Positions 35,501 to 44,714 of a stretch of DNA of 64,000 nucleotides are shown here, piece by piece. Origin of the DNA: Chondrus crispus. Its lineage: Eukaryota; Rhodophyta; Florideophyceae; Gigartinales; Gigartinaceae. The notes below the pieces were generated by a model, which worked only from the letters and a program-made list of their open reading frames with translations, was not told the DNA's origin and did not search any database. Numbering within the stretch: position 1 is the first letter of the stretch; each line of letters opens with the position of its first letter. A program made the translations under genes and the position numbers. The stretch lies in contig NW_005179015.1 of assembly GCF_000350225.1 (NCBI RefSeq), positions 1-64,000 of the forward strand, read 5' to 3'.

Positions 35501-36932
35501 TCCCGGCTCTAGATTCTAGATCTAATTAGTAAATAAATTAAATAATTAAAATAATCGTGCGCTTCGTTGCACACGTGTGTCCCCCAAACCCGGACTACAG
35601 TATCCAATTTTTTCCTTTTCCACTTCCTTTCACCCCCCTACCCGAGACGGGTATTGCACTACACACAATTTGTGCGTAATCGTTTCCATCGAAGAAGTCT
35701 TCATACAACTTCTCGTGCGCGGGATCTTGAGCCGACGATGTCCGTTCCGCAATTTGCTTTTGATGGTAGTCAAAGACATGACCACAGCTTACCTCATCTG
35801 CAGCCCATGACACAATCCTTGGTAACAGTGGTAGGTACTCAAACGCAACAATATCTGGTGTCGTTCCTTCCCTCGCACAACAAACACAGCAAATATCCCC
35901 ATCAACATCTTCTTTGCGCGAAAGAAGCATGTGGTTTCGACATGCCACATATACAACTGGGTAATAGGCAGTGTACTTTTCGAAATTGCGACGCTTCTGC
36001 CGTGCGAGCCACAGTGCCTCCGCATTTCGCAGAATATCGTTCTGTGCATCTAGAGTGAGGCCATGCCTGAGGAAAATGTCTATGAGACTACGATTCCCTA
36101 GAATCCAATGATCGAATCTCTCCCTTGCCGCAGCTTGTATCCCACCCCTGGCATGGAAATCTTCATCTGAAAGTGGTGCGTACCCATGCTCGTTGCAGTG
36201 GTAGTTGAGGTTGTTGTTCGGTAGATTCTGGTTTGATGGGACCGTGGGAGATACTGTGTCAGTGCAAATCTCGCCAAGGATGGGGTCCCCGGAAATGACG
36301 GTTTGGTCGTTCATATGTTGATAGTCATCTCTCATCACTGAATTTTGTGATTCAAGGGGCAAATCGGACGACAGCACGCCCGTGCGAATTGTGCATGCGG
36401 AAGGGGAATGAATATCCTGATAATTGCGAGGGATTTCTTCTGATGTTAGGTCATTTCCTGAGTCTCCTATTTCAAACCCGTCTCCTACACTACTGAAAAT
36501 TTCAACGGAAGGACACCTGCTTGTATTTCCTGAAGTTTCCGAGCTAGGGAGATATGCATCAGGAACGTCCAAGATAATCCCGCTTGCCATATCTGAAGAT
36601 CCACATCCTTCTGCATATGAGAGGACTTCACCACTATTTGATTCGGTAGCAGAGAGTGGGTGAGGCATTGCAGAAAATCGGTCCTGGTCTGGGTGTGTAT
36701 GCCTACTAGTTGTACGATATTGTGGAATGCTCGTGCCACCGCCTTCTTCGTTCATAGATAAAAACGATCCAAGTTGCATTGCAACATTTCCGTCGGAATA
36801 CTTGTGCCCGTTCACAAACAGGGGGAGCCGGAGTTGCCTTCTGTATTCGTTCGCAATCTTCCGATGCTTTGCCATTGTGCTCCTCGCCACCGACTTCCCA
36901 ACATGACTGCAACTGCAGCGATAAGAGGCCAA
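32582..36932 (-). pseudogene. Tnp2/Plavaka-like (CACTA-type) transposase, split by a solo LTR and one TGA
   Basis: Read leftward from the ATG at 36932. An N-terminal Cys/His motif (YRCSCSHVGKSVARSTMAKH) comes first, then an acidic linker, then a Trp-rich block near 36.0 kb. The DDE part follows the LTR: APSTDGFQTF near 34.6 kb (first Asp), a CWPIAAVLYNL block, ATGDKPAINKQAGL near 34.31 kb with the zinc pair CPCRFC near 34.26 kb, and MERYIGN near 33.38 kb (the conserved Glu). The C-terminal domain extends to 32582. Two lesions: the solo LTR 34648-35663, on either side of which the frame is the same once one target copy is discounted, and an in-frame TGA at 33977-33979. Otherwise about 1,110 codons are open, which suits this family. 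Confidence 0.85.
34648..35663. mobile_element. Solo LTR, family B, copy 1
   Basis: 1,016 bp, starting TGTAGTGCAATGCGCC and ending ATTGCACTACA, flanked by cacaa on both sides (34643-34647 and 35664-35668). The ends are a ~12-bp imperfect inverted repeat. A ~155-bp internal unit is tandemly duplicated around 34.96-35.27 kb (CTTGTAAC, then GTCGCAACCGA, then GATGGCACCAACAC). It is inverted relative to copy 2 at 44715-45847. Confidence 0.92.
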
Positions 36933-37219
36933 GCAGATCTACTTTTCCGGCTTCTGAACCATTAGGATGCTGTGCGACACAATTTCTCTGTGGAGCCCTT
37001 GTGGCGGAGGTAACAAGTGCAATTGCATTGGATAAATTGGGGATTTCAGTTAGAAGCAATCCAGTATAGGGGCGTCATGTGCAATACCGTTGCCTGCATG
37101 GCATATGCACAATGAAATATGAGGGTTGTTGAACTTTTAAACGAAAGGAAAGGCATCGTCCAAGCATTGTCATCTGCCCCAGTTTCGGTTCGTACTCGCG
37201 CTCGAAACACGACCCTCGC

Positions 37220-38888
37220 ATGAAACGCTCCTCGCCTTCGACATTTTCCGTCTCATCTCCCTATTCTCCATTACGTTCGTTACCCGTATCAGATATGGAA
37301 GATATGTTGCCCGTGATGCCGCTGCAGCAGGTCCAGACGAGCATAGCCCAACTTTGAAGGGACACCCGTGCAACGGGACTGTTCCCAGATGACCAGAATA
37401 TTCCTCGACCTCCCCCAATACCAGAACATATTGCGACTCGCATAAACACGAAAAGGGACAAGAGGAACCCGTTAGCACAGAAGGAGAAGGATACGAAAGC
37501 ATACTTTAACGTCCTGCGAGAACTCGGGGAGTACGTACATGAACATAACCAAAAGCATATTGACAATCCGAAAATGCATTACCGCTGATACGACGCAACG
37601 CTTAGCGATAAGCAGAGGATGGAAACGCTTATGCGGATTGTTGAAGACTTGGCTCTTAGGATCCTGGGAAGCAAATATGGAGAAGAAACATACTACAAGT
37701 TATATCGAAAACTGCCCCATCATCTCACCCTTATCATACTCGAAGCAGCTTCGGACGCTAACTTCGACCCGTTGACGCAAGGGGTCCGCAACTACGCCAT
37801 TCGAAAGATCGTCTCTGCGAAAATGTTTTCAAAACGCAAGGCAAACATTGCCGCCAAGAAGATGGAAAAAGAGCGCACTCGTCAGCTTTTCATTGCACCT
37901 GCTAGTACGAATGGATGTGGAAAAACGGGGCAAACAAGTACAAAGGACATCGCACTGGAGATCCATTCGAACTGCGACATGCCATCACATTTCTTCAAGG
38001 GTCCTGCTTGTACTACTGTGGCGGATCTGCCAAACGGCATTGCCGTAGCAGTCCCTGAATACAATGTGAATTTTGCGCTGAGCCCCTCCGAAGAACCGGG
38101 GGAAAGTACCGCAAGATTTGTGGGGCGCACTCCAACCGCAGTAACACGTCAAAATGATGCACTGCATTATATTCACAACAAATTGGGGTCCCGAAAGCCG
38201 ACCGTTGAAATACCGGTTCCCGATCATTATGAAACTCGAAACAAACGAAATAAAGGGCCATCTAAAATGGACATTGATCGTCCTGGGGTAACAAAAGCTC
38301 GTAGGCGAGTCGCAAGAATGAAACCTGTCAGTAAAGCACCGCTGTCAACATTCCACGAACATCTTGGATCTAAGCATGATCAGAATGTTGTGTATGTGCA
38401 TACAGAGATATCAGCGACTGATGCTGTTGCATCTCGGGTCAGAGCAACCCCACTTGTCCGCGGTCGCATGAACAAAAAAAAACAGGAAGACCGGAAGTCA
38501 GGCAAACACTTTGGATGTCGCCGCTATCAAAGTCCCCGAATTGTTAAAGCCCCACGGTAACGATGGTGAAGATGGTGCCGGGGACCGTAAAAATATCGCC
38601 AAGGGACGCGGTACAAGAGACAAGAGCCACGGTAAGAATGTCGCAAAAGAAGTACAAGACAAGATGCAAAATATACCCCCTGTTTCTGAACCGAATGCAC
38701 TGCTAGTTGAGTTTGAGGCCTTTCAAGCATGGAAGGCCGAAGAAATGCGCCGGGCAGGCGAAAAGAGCAAGAAGAAGTCAAAGGTGAAGCGTAAGACGAG
38801 TTCGTCATCAGCAACACCCAAGAAGAAGATTCGAGCTCCGCATTCAAGAGAGGAGGCCGAATGCCCCAATGAGGGAGATGAAGCGTAA
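37220..38888 (+). pseudogene. Accessory gene divergent from the Tnp2-like transposase
   Basis: I do not recognise the product. It starts 288 bp from the transposase ATG on the opposite strand, the arrangement expected of a two-gene element sharing a divergent promoter. The frame from ATG 37220 to 38560 is open except for two TGA codons (near 37354 and 37586); a shift near 38510 passes to the frame ending at 38888. The protein is basic and hydrophilic, with a Tyr-rich helical block (IVEDLALRILGSKYGEETYYK) and a Lys-rich tail with KKKSKVKRK and TPKKKIR, which look like nuclear-localisation signals. By analogy with TnpA of En/Spm it could bind the transposon ends, but that is inference. Confidence 0.55.
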
Positions 38889-39674
38889 GAATGATGAGGC
38901 GAAAAAATATTGACGAGCTTGTGTTTCTTGCGACTTGTAGTGATCTGCATGATATCATAGAAATAGGAAGATTGCCGTAGTAACAGGCCTGCCACCTTGT
39001 CCCTGTGCGATTAAAGCTTTCGTTCATGCGTATATCCTTGCGAAGATAGCAAGACGAGCGCAGAGACGTAAACACCGATGATCCCTTACTTTTTACATTT
39101 GCCGGATCGGAAAACCAGAATCTTGAAGTCTTCTCACGGATCCTCGGGAGCTTGAAGTGTAGAGTGCTGTGGAGATATGGGTTAAAGACAGTATTGTCGG
39201 CAGTGTGTATTGATATCTTTGCTTTGTCTTGTCCTGAGTATACAGATTGGCCGTTTTGTCGTACGGGGTGGTTGGAATTCTGCGTTGGTGGCCATCGGAA
39301 GGACGTGCTGGTCTGCGACAGATCCGGACCAGGTGTAGATTTGGGTCAAGCCGAGGTTTGCAGAGTTGGGCCCGGAGGAGGACACCAAAAGCTCGCCGTC
39401 TTCTCCCTGCAAGTATAAGAGAGTGGATGAGGAGGGTTAGTATGGCTGGCGTGTCGTGATATAAATTTTCTCAAGTTGAGGAATTGTGACTGTTCGTACC
39501 TGGTATCCTTCGAAGATGAAGGAGGCGACGGGGAAGTTGAGGTATCTAAAAAAGTAGAGCAGGGCGGCCCTGACAACTGCGCACTCCCCCGCAGGAAGCG
39601 GGGCGTACAGCTACTGTGTGCACGGGAGAAGAAGGAAGAGTGTGTGAGCAGAGCGGGTACAAGACCAGGATGAG

Positions 39675-39950
39675 GTGGCGAGCGGGCATGCCACATCGTA
39701 CGCGTTTGACCTGGTGCTGCAAGGCGTCAACCTCTTCCCTGCGAGGCTGTGCGGGCAGCAATGCGCGCATGTCGGCCAGCATGTGCGCAGTGGCGTCGAC
39801 GAAGCGCGCGTCTCGTTCGACGCTCAGTGGGCGATGCACCGTCTCGAAGCTGCGCGCGTCGACGCGCAGGGCAACCCGGCGGCGGCGCCGGGTCTTAGCT
39901 CTGTTGTAAATAAAGATGTAGGGTATATGATAAGGTTTACATTAAGTTAA
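39675..39950 (+). CDS. Possible captured host-gene exon in a GC-rich island
   Basis: The frame carries GC-rich third positions like the host gene at the window start and unlike surrounding transposons. It reads VASGHATSYAFDL, then a Cys-rich short stretch (ARLCGQQCAHVGQH). It begins at a GTG in the middle of an open stretch, so any true start would be further upstream or spliced. The minus strand is open too (39546-39839), so strand choice is uncertain. It could be a fragment picked up by the DNA transposon. Confidence 0.25.
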   Translation: MASGHATSYAFDLVLQGVNLFPARLCGQQCAHVGQHVRSGVDEARVSFDAQWAMHRLEAARVDAQGNPAAAPGLSSVVNKDVGYMIRFTLS

Positions 39951-40040
39951 ACAAACGGCATACACCGGCATACACCGATGGTGTAAGTAAAGAGACGTTA
40001 AATTAAAACAAAGGACAGCTTACAGTTATAACGCCACTTA

Positions 40041-40190
40041 CCGTAAAAGTTTACTCCGTAAAATTCCCGAGTAAACCTTTACTCGCAAGCAGATTAACAT
40101 TCACTCGATGTCGAGTTGGACGTTGCCGGTAAATGTTTACTCCAGAATTTTACCGAGTAAACATTTACTCGCAACCAGGTTAACCTTTAC
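40041..40190. repeat. ~85-bp tandem repeat, two diverged copies, with hairpin
   Basis: Copies at 40041-40105 and 40126-40190 share GTTTACTCC, CGAGTAAAC and TTTACTCGCAA blocks. The second holds a perfect 13-bp inverted repeat (taaatgtttactc at 40130-40142 and 40155-40167). Confidence 0.75.
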
Positions 40191-41296
40191 TTTCGGAAAA
40201 AAGCGCGCGAAACCGGAACAGTCCTCTCGTATTGCTGCGAAAAGTTAGATTTTTAGGATATATATAAAAGCAAACCCGAATATTTTTGTTATCGGGCGCT
40301 CACCCTCATGACAGAAAACGAGACGGGACTCCCGGAAGCAATTTGCAAATCGTCCCTTTCGGTGTTGTCGCGCGATCGTTCTCATCCACTTTCACGACTG
40401 TTGTTGTCCAGAATATGGGTGCTGTGGTATTTATCGCTCTCCGTTTCGTTTCTAGAGCGACAATCCCGGATCTGATACTTCAACTTACTTTTTTAGCCTC
40501 CGAATTGTGTTTCATCAACAGGTGCAGAGGGAAAAAGGAATAAAGATCTGCGTGCGCCGGCGTAGAGAGGACAGGGACTACCACTCAACGGATCCACAGC
40601 CAAGACGCAATCTGTCTCTCACGGGGCAATAGCCACTTTTCTTGCGAATGCGGACTTCTCGAGCTGCGGATGAGCCCACTGGGGCTTTCGGTTCGAGCGA
40701 CGGAGTGGGTCAAGTTTAAGGATCGTCATCGCCGACAGCGAGCGGGAACATCTTTGGGCTTGAAAATGGTGTCGAAGGTGACGCCAATAACGACCCGAAG
40801 GTCAGCCAGTCACCCCTGCGTTTTTGAAGCGTAATTGCCCTTCGTAGCCCAAGTCACTGCCTTTTCAAATCTGACAAACCGTAGAAGCGAAATATCTTCG
40901 TGCGCACAGCTGCTGCAGCAGATAATATATGAGCACGGCTACGTTTCAATCCCTCTCCGAGTTTCGATTCCCCAGTGAAACAAAACGTTGCCGTTGGGGG
41001 CGCCACACATCGCAAGTAGATTGCATGTGAAGGACGCCATGCCGATTTTTCTATTAAGTGGAAGTAAGCAATGATCACTTAAACGATAAAATAGCTTGAC
41101 CCTTATTTTGAATTTGACAAGATCAAATATCCGCTGAAATATGCCTTTGAATGCACGAACGGTGAGCTGCGATGCGACTGGAGAAACGAGTTACAAGGAT
41201 ATCGAAACTATGCGTATCATGAACGCAGAAGTGTATTTCTAACATACTGAATAGTAGTAATTTGTTTGTTCGCTGTGTGCAAACCCTATGAAAATT

Positions 41297-41347
41297 GCGC
41301 TGTAGGTAAGGCATCCTCCTATTATGAGCATGCCTTACCTAAAGCGC
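41297..41347. repeat. Inverted repeat, 18-bp arms
   Basis: Arms gcgctgtaggtaaggcat at 41297-41314 and its reverse complement with one mismatch at 41330-41347, separated by 15 nt. Confidence 0.85.
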
Positions 41348-41359
41348 GATTGTTCAAAG

Positions 41360-41585
41360 TCTCATTTTTGAGCTTTGAGTACCAAAATAGAGGGACTCGA
41401 AACTCAAAATGAGAATTGCCGCGAGGCATGGCCAGGGGGCGTTTCAGGGGTGGAGCAGGTACTGCACTGCGCATACGTACAGTTTTCTCATTTTGAGTTT
41501 CGAGTACCAAAAAAATGGGACTCGAAACTCATTATGAGTTTCGAAGCCCCCAAAAAAGGGACTCGGAACTCAAAATGAGAATGAC
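41360..41585. repeat. Cluster of inverted repeats built on CTCATTTTGAGTTTCGAGT
   Basis: The word tcattttgagtttcgagt and its reverse complement occur alternately at least five times (about 41362, 41395, 41488, 41519 and 41560), each pair separated by a short A-rich spacer. Fold-back hairpins of about 20 bp are expected. Confidence 0.85.
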
Positions 41586-41622
41586 CAGCTCAACCAGATC
41601 TGTGGTCCTCTCCATTCCGTCT

Positions 41623-41967
41623 TTAGTACTCCACTTCTCCAGCCGTTTTGTCACCCGCATCCTCATCCTCCCCGACACCTCTCCCAGGCCGCGCCTTCCT
41701 ACCATCGGTAACCACGACGGTATCCACACGTGCAGCGGTACGTCGTATTCCTTCCATTGTTCTGCACTCGTAACCAACAGCGGCACCAGACTCTCTTCGG
41801 CAAAACGCTTCTATCACAGCATCCGGAATCATATCCCGCACCTCTGGCAGCACATCTGCCACCCACGCGCCCTCCACTGCTTCCAAATCCGCCCGTATCA
41901 CTATCTGTCGCATCCGCGGCAGTATCAGCTGCGCGCATTGCGCTCTATACAACTCGTGTATCACCAA
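41623..41967 (-). CDS. Small hypothetical protein
   Basis: A 114-codon frame with coding-like composition (LILPRMRQIVIRADLEAVEG, then a Cys residue and an Arg/Asp-rich tail) and a GTG at its start, so a true start may lie upstream. It sits between two palindrome clusters. Nothing in it is recognisable and the opposite strand is open as well. It may be a fragment of a retroelement or spurious. Confidence 0.25.
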   Translation of the reverse strand: MVIHELYRAQCAQLILPRMRQIVIRADLEAVEGAWVADVLPEVRDMIPDAVIEAFCRRESGAAVGYECRTMEGIRRTAARVDTVVVTDGRKARPGRGVGEDEDAGDKTAGEVEY

Positions 41968-42165
41968 ACCCTGTGCTGGTGCCTGTACTCCTCCTGGGAA
42001 CTAGAAGCCCCAATTTTTACTGAACGCACTACATCTGGGTATGAAGAGGAGGAAGAGAATTATGTGGCTATTCTCAAGCATCTGAATGGGGAATCTGTTC
42101 ACAGCCTGGTACATTTGAAGAACTTCTCATTGACGCTGGTCGTGCTGACACGTGGACATGTGAAG

Positions 42166-42706
42166 GACTGTTCGGACGAACAGTTAGGATTTCCTGGTCA
42201 TGGTTCCCGAACCATGACCAGCAAAACTGGGCTGTTAAATTTTGTTAAAATTACCTACTTTCATATATTGCTGGTCATGGTTCGCGAACCATGACCAGCA
42301 AGTCCCCACTGTTCGCCCGAACAGTCCTTGCGTTAAACTTAAAATATTTAGTCATAATCACGCTTATACACAAGGACACGTGGACATGTACTGGACTGTT
42401 CGGGCGAACAATCGAGATTTGCTAGTCATGGTTCGCGAACCATGACCAGCAAAATATGACTGCTATTTTTTGTTAAAATAACCCAACTTTAGATTTTGCT
42501 AGTCATGGTTCGCGAACCATGACCAGCAAAATATGACTGCTATTTTTTGTTAAAATAACCCAACTTTAGATTTTGCTAGTCATGGTTCGCGAACCATGAC
42601 CAGCAAAATCTTGACTGCTATTTTTTGTTAAAATTACCCAACTTTACAATTTGCTGGTCATGGTTTGCGAACCATGACCAGCAAAACCTGACTGTTCGCC
42701 CGAACA
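42166..42706. repeat. Second palindrome family, ACTGTTCGNNCGAACAGT, four copies
   Basis: Copies near 42167-42184, 42307-42324, 42394-42411 (one arm altered) and 42690-42706 (one arm altered) bracket and interrupt the longer palindrome array. Two of them follow a shared GACACGTGGACATGT word, at 42148 and 42376. Confidence 0.85.
42194..42686. repeat. Tandem array of long palindromes, period ~76-77 bp
   Basis: Six copies of a 28-38 bp near-perfect palindrome centred on GGTTCGCGAACC lie at about 42194-42221, 42268-42301, 42418-42453, 42494-42531, 42571-42608 and 42650-42685. Centres are spaced 76, 152, 76, 77 and 79 bp. Spacers are also repeated (TTTTTTGTTAAAATAACCC) and the spacers between copies 3-4 and 4-5 are identical. 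The half-site is TGCTGGTCATGGTTCGCG. No gene reads through the array. Confidence 0.93.
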
Positions 42707-43243
42707 CTTTCATCATGGTGTAATAACTTCCATCATGACGGACAAGACGGGCAGCAGCTGCACGGAGCGGCGGGCCACGCCGATGGGCACGCCCGATGAA
42801 GACGAAGACTTTAATCCCAGTGCTACAGTATGTGCATCGTTACTGCAATCGAGCCCGTCGACCCCAGATCAGACATCGATGAAACCGTCGGAGTACGGGG
42901 GTGGGAAGTACGGGAGCGGGGCCGGCGAGAGGGTGGCGCGGGGGAGGCGGTGGTAGAGGTGGCCCGCGGGGCGGGGGCGTGGCGAGGGCGTGAGGGCGGC
43001 CGAGCCTGTGGGTAATGCGCAAGGCGTACTGGTGCACAAAGCGCAAGAAACGCAAGGGCAGCGAAGGTGGCGTGTTGGGAGCGCGTACGAAAAGAAGAGC
43101 TGCCGCATACATACGGTTATAGGACTAAAACGCTCCGAACTGTGCGCAGTATGCTCATTCCAAGCGAGCCTGCGACGCTGAGCAAGGCCGTTTTGGCTGG
43201 TTAGTTTTCGCGCTGAAGTTGCGATCGGGGGAATTGGTCCGCC
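42707..43243. other. No supported gene
   Basis: Includes a G-rich stretch (42.9-43.05 kb) with open frames on several frames that look compositional. It is the sequence immediately 3' of the younger gypsy pol, and the start of whatever was inserted downstream. Confidence 0.4.
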
Positions 43244-44710
43244 TTAGTCGACCAACAGATTTCTCATCTGACCCTCACCGTGTGTGTATACGTCAATTAG
43301 CATTCCCTCGTCAAGTTCGAGAGTCTCTGGGGTGTCGCTTTCCTCAACATATTGGGGTTGAGGGCAATATCCCGGAGCGGGATATTGCGCGTTAACTTCG
43401 AGAACCGATCGGTGATAACCAAAACGTGTTGGTTTCCGTGCGCGGTCTTGGGCAGGGACCCCAGGAGGTCCACTGCGACGAACTGCAAGGGGCCCGCCGC
43501 GGCGAATAACTTGAGATTCTTTTGGTTCTTGACAAGCGTCCGGCGGGTCGCCACACACGAGGTGCAATTCCGTACGGTCGCAAACGCGTCGCTGGCCATA
43601 TGTGGTCAGTAGTACTCCCTGCGAAGGGTATAGTACATACGCGTCGCTCCCGGGTAACCTGGCAACCTGGGATGGTGTGCCAGGTACTGTACCCGGGGGC
43701 GCAACCGAGTCGGTACCACGCGCTGCAGGGTCCCATCCAGCGGGGACTTCCTGACCAGAAACCGGTAGCGGTCGATGTCGAACTTCGAGTTCGGTGTTCC
43801 GACGGTTTCCGCGGCGAAGCGACAGAATGCGTCCTCAGCTTGTTCACGTAGAAACTCTTCAACCGAGATGGACGCAGCGTCGTTCCTAGGTAGTTATCGC
43901 GAGCGAGTGACAACCGTCCGGACGGTCTTGCGGCGGGTCCGAGTGCACATGTCCAGGAGGGCCTCGTTGCCCTCATCGTACTGGACCGCGAAGCACGGGA
44001 CCTCATCATCGACCGGCTCGGTGTCTCCTCCATCGGTACGTAAGCGCGATACGCCGTCCGCAAGCTGGTGCTTGAAGCCTGGGCCGTACTGTACCTCGTA
44101 GTCGTACTCCGCCAAGCGCAGGCGCCAGCGAGCGAGCCGACCGGAACTGTCCGCTAAATTGAAGACCCAGCGTAGGGCCTCGTGATCTGTGCGGGGGTTA
44201 AACGCGCTTCTGTATAGGTACGGCCGTAGCATGAGGATGCTCCAAACTACGGCCAAGCATTCCTTTTCGGTAGTCGTATAGTTGCGCTCCGCATCGGTCA
44301 ACGCGCGGCTTCAATTTTCGATCGGTAGAATACCTCCGTCGGGTTGCTCCTGTAGAAGGGCGCAACCCACTTGGTGTCCGCACGCGTCGGTGTCCAGCGT
44401 ATATTCCCGTCCGTAGCGGGGCAACGCGAGGATTGGCAGCGACACGAGGCGCCGCTTCAATTCCTCAAACGCTGCGTATTCCGCATCGGTAAATATATCC
44501 AACTCGTAGGCTGATTCTTGCCGGTCTTCTTATTCAGCGGCGCGGTGGCCTTCGTGAATCCTTGCACAAACCGTCGGTAAACTTTGCACATCCCGAGAAA
44601 GGATCGGAGTTCCGTTTAGTTGTTAGGCGCGCGCGCGCTCGATTGCCGTGACGTCGCGTCGCTCCACCTCTAACTGTTCCGGACGGATGATGTGCCCGAG
44701 ATAGGTTACG
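43244..44710 (-). pseudogene. Younger gypsy pol: RT end, RNase H and truncated integrase
   Basis: Continuation of pol after the solo LTR. SVTYLGHIIRPEQLEVE is the RT thumb. LDTDACGHQVGCALLQEQ near 44.36-44.40 kb begins RNase H, and EALRWVFNLADSSGRLARW closes it. Integrase follows, with a zinc-domain end in CTSCVATRRT near 43.55 kb and a first-Asp block AVDLLGSLPKTAHGN near 43.45 kb. After the DRFSKLTRNIPL block the core stops abruptly at a hairpin (43364-43388), and an acidic pol-like tail ends at 43244. The second and third catalytic residues are therefore missing, probably by internal deletion. Several frameshifts and stops are present. Confidence 0.82.
43364..43388. repeat. Hairpin at the integrase truncation point
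   Basis: 11-bp perfect arms gcaatatcccg / cgggatattgc with a 3-nt loop, exactly where integrase homology ends. Confidence 0.8.
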
Positions 44711-44714
44711 GAGG

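Larger units (their letters stand above)
38890..41620. other. Non-coding flank with a GC-rich island and repeats
   Basis: 38.9-39.4 kb has no supported gene. 39.55-39.90 kb is a GC-rich island with overlapping frames. 40.0-40.2 kb holds a tandem repeat. 40.25-41.28 kb has no supported gene. From 41.29 kb hairpins begin. Confidence 0.4.

Noticed and set aside
41515..42294. 259-codon plus-strand frame ending in the palindrome array
   Set aside because: It starts in one hairpin cluster and ends in another, and its middle overlaps a minus-strand frame with better coding look.
42194..42686. CRISPR-like look of the array (repeat ~32 bp, spacer ~45 bp)
   Set aside because: The spacers are themselves repeated, two of them identical, the repeats are full palindromes, there are no cas genes and the window is eukaryotic.
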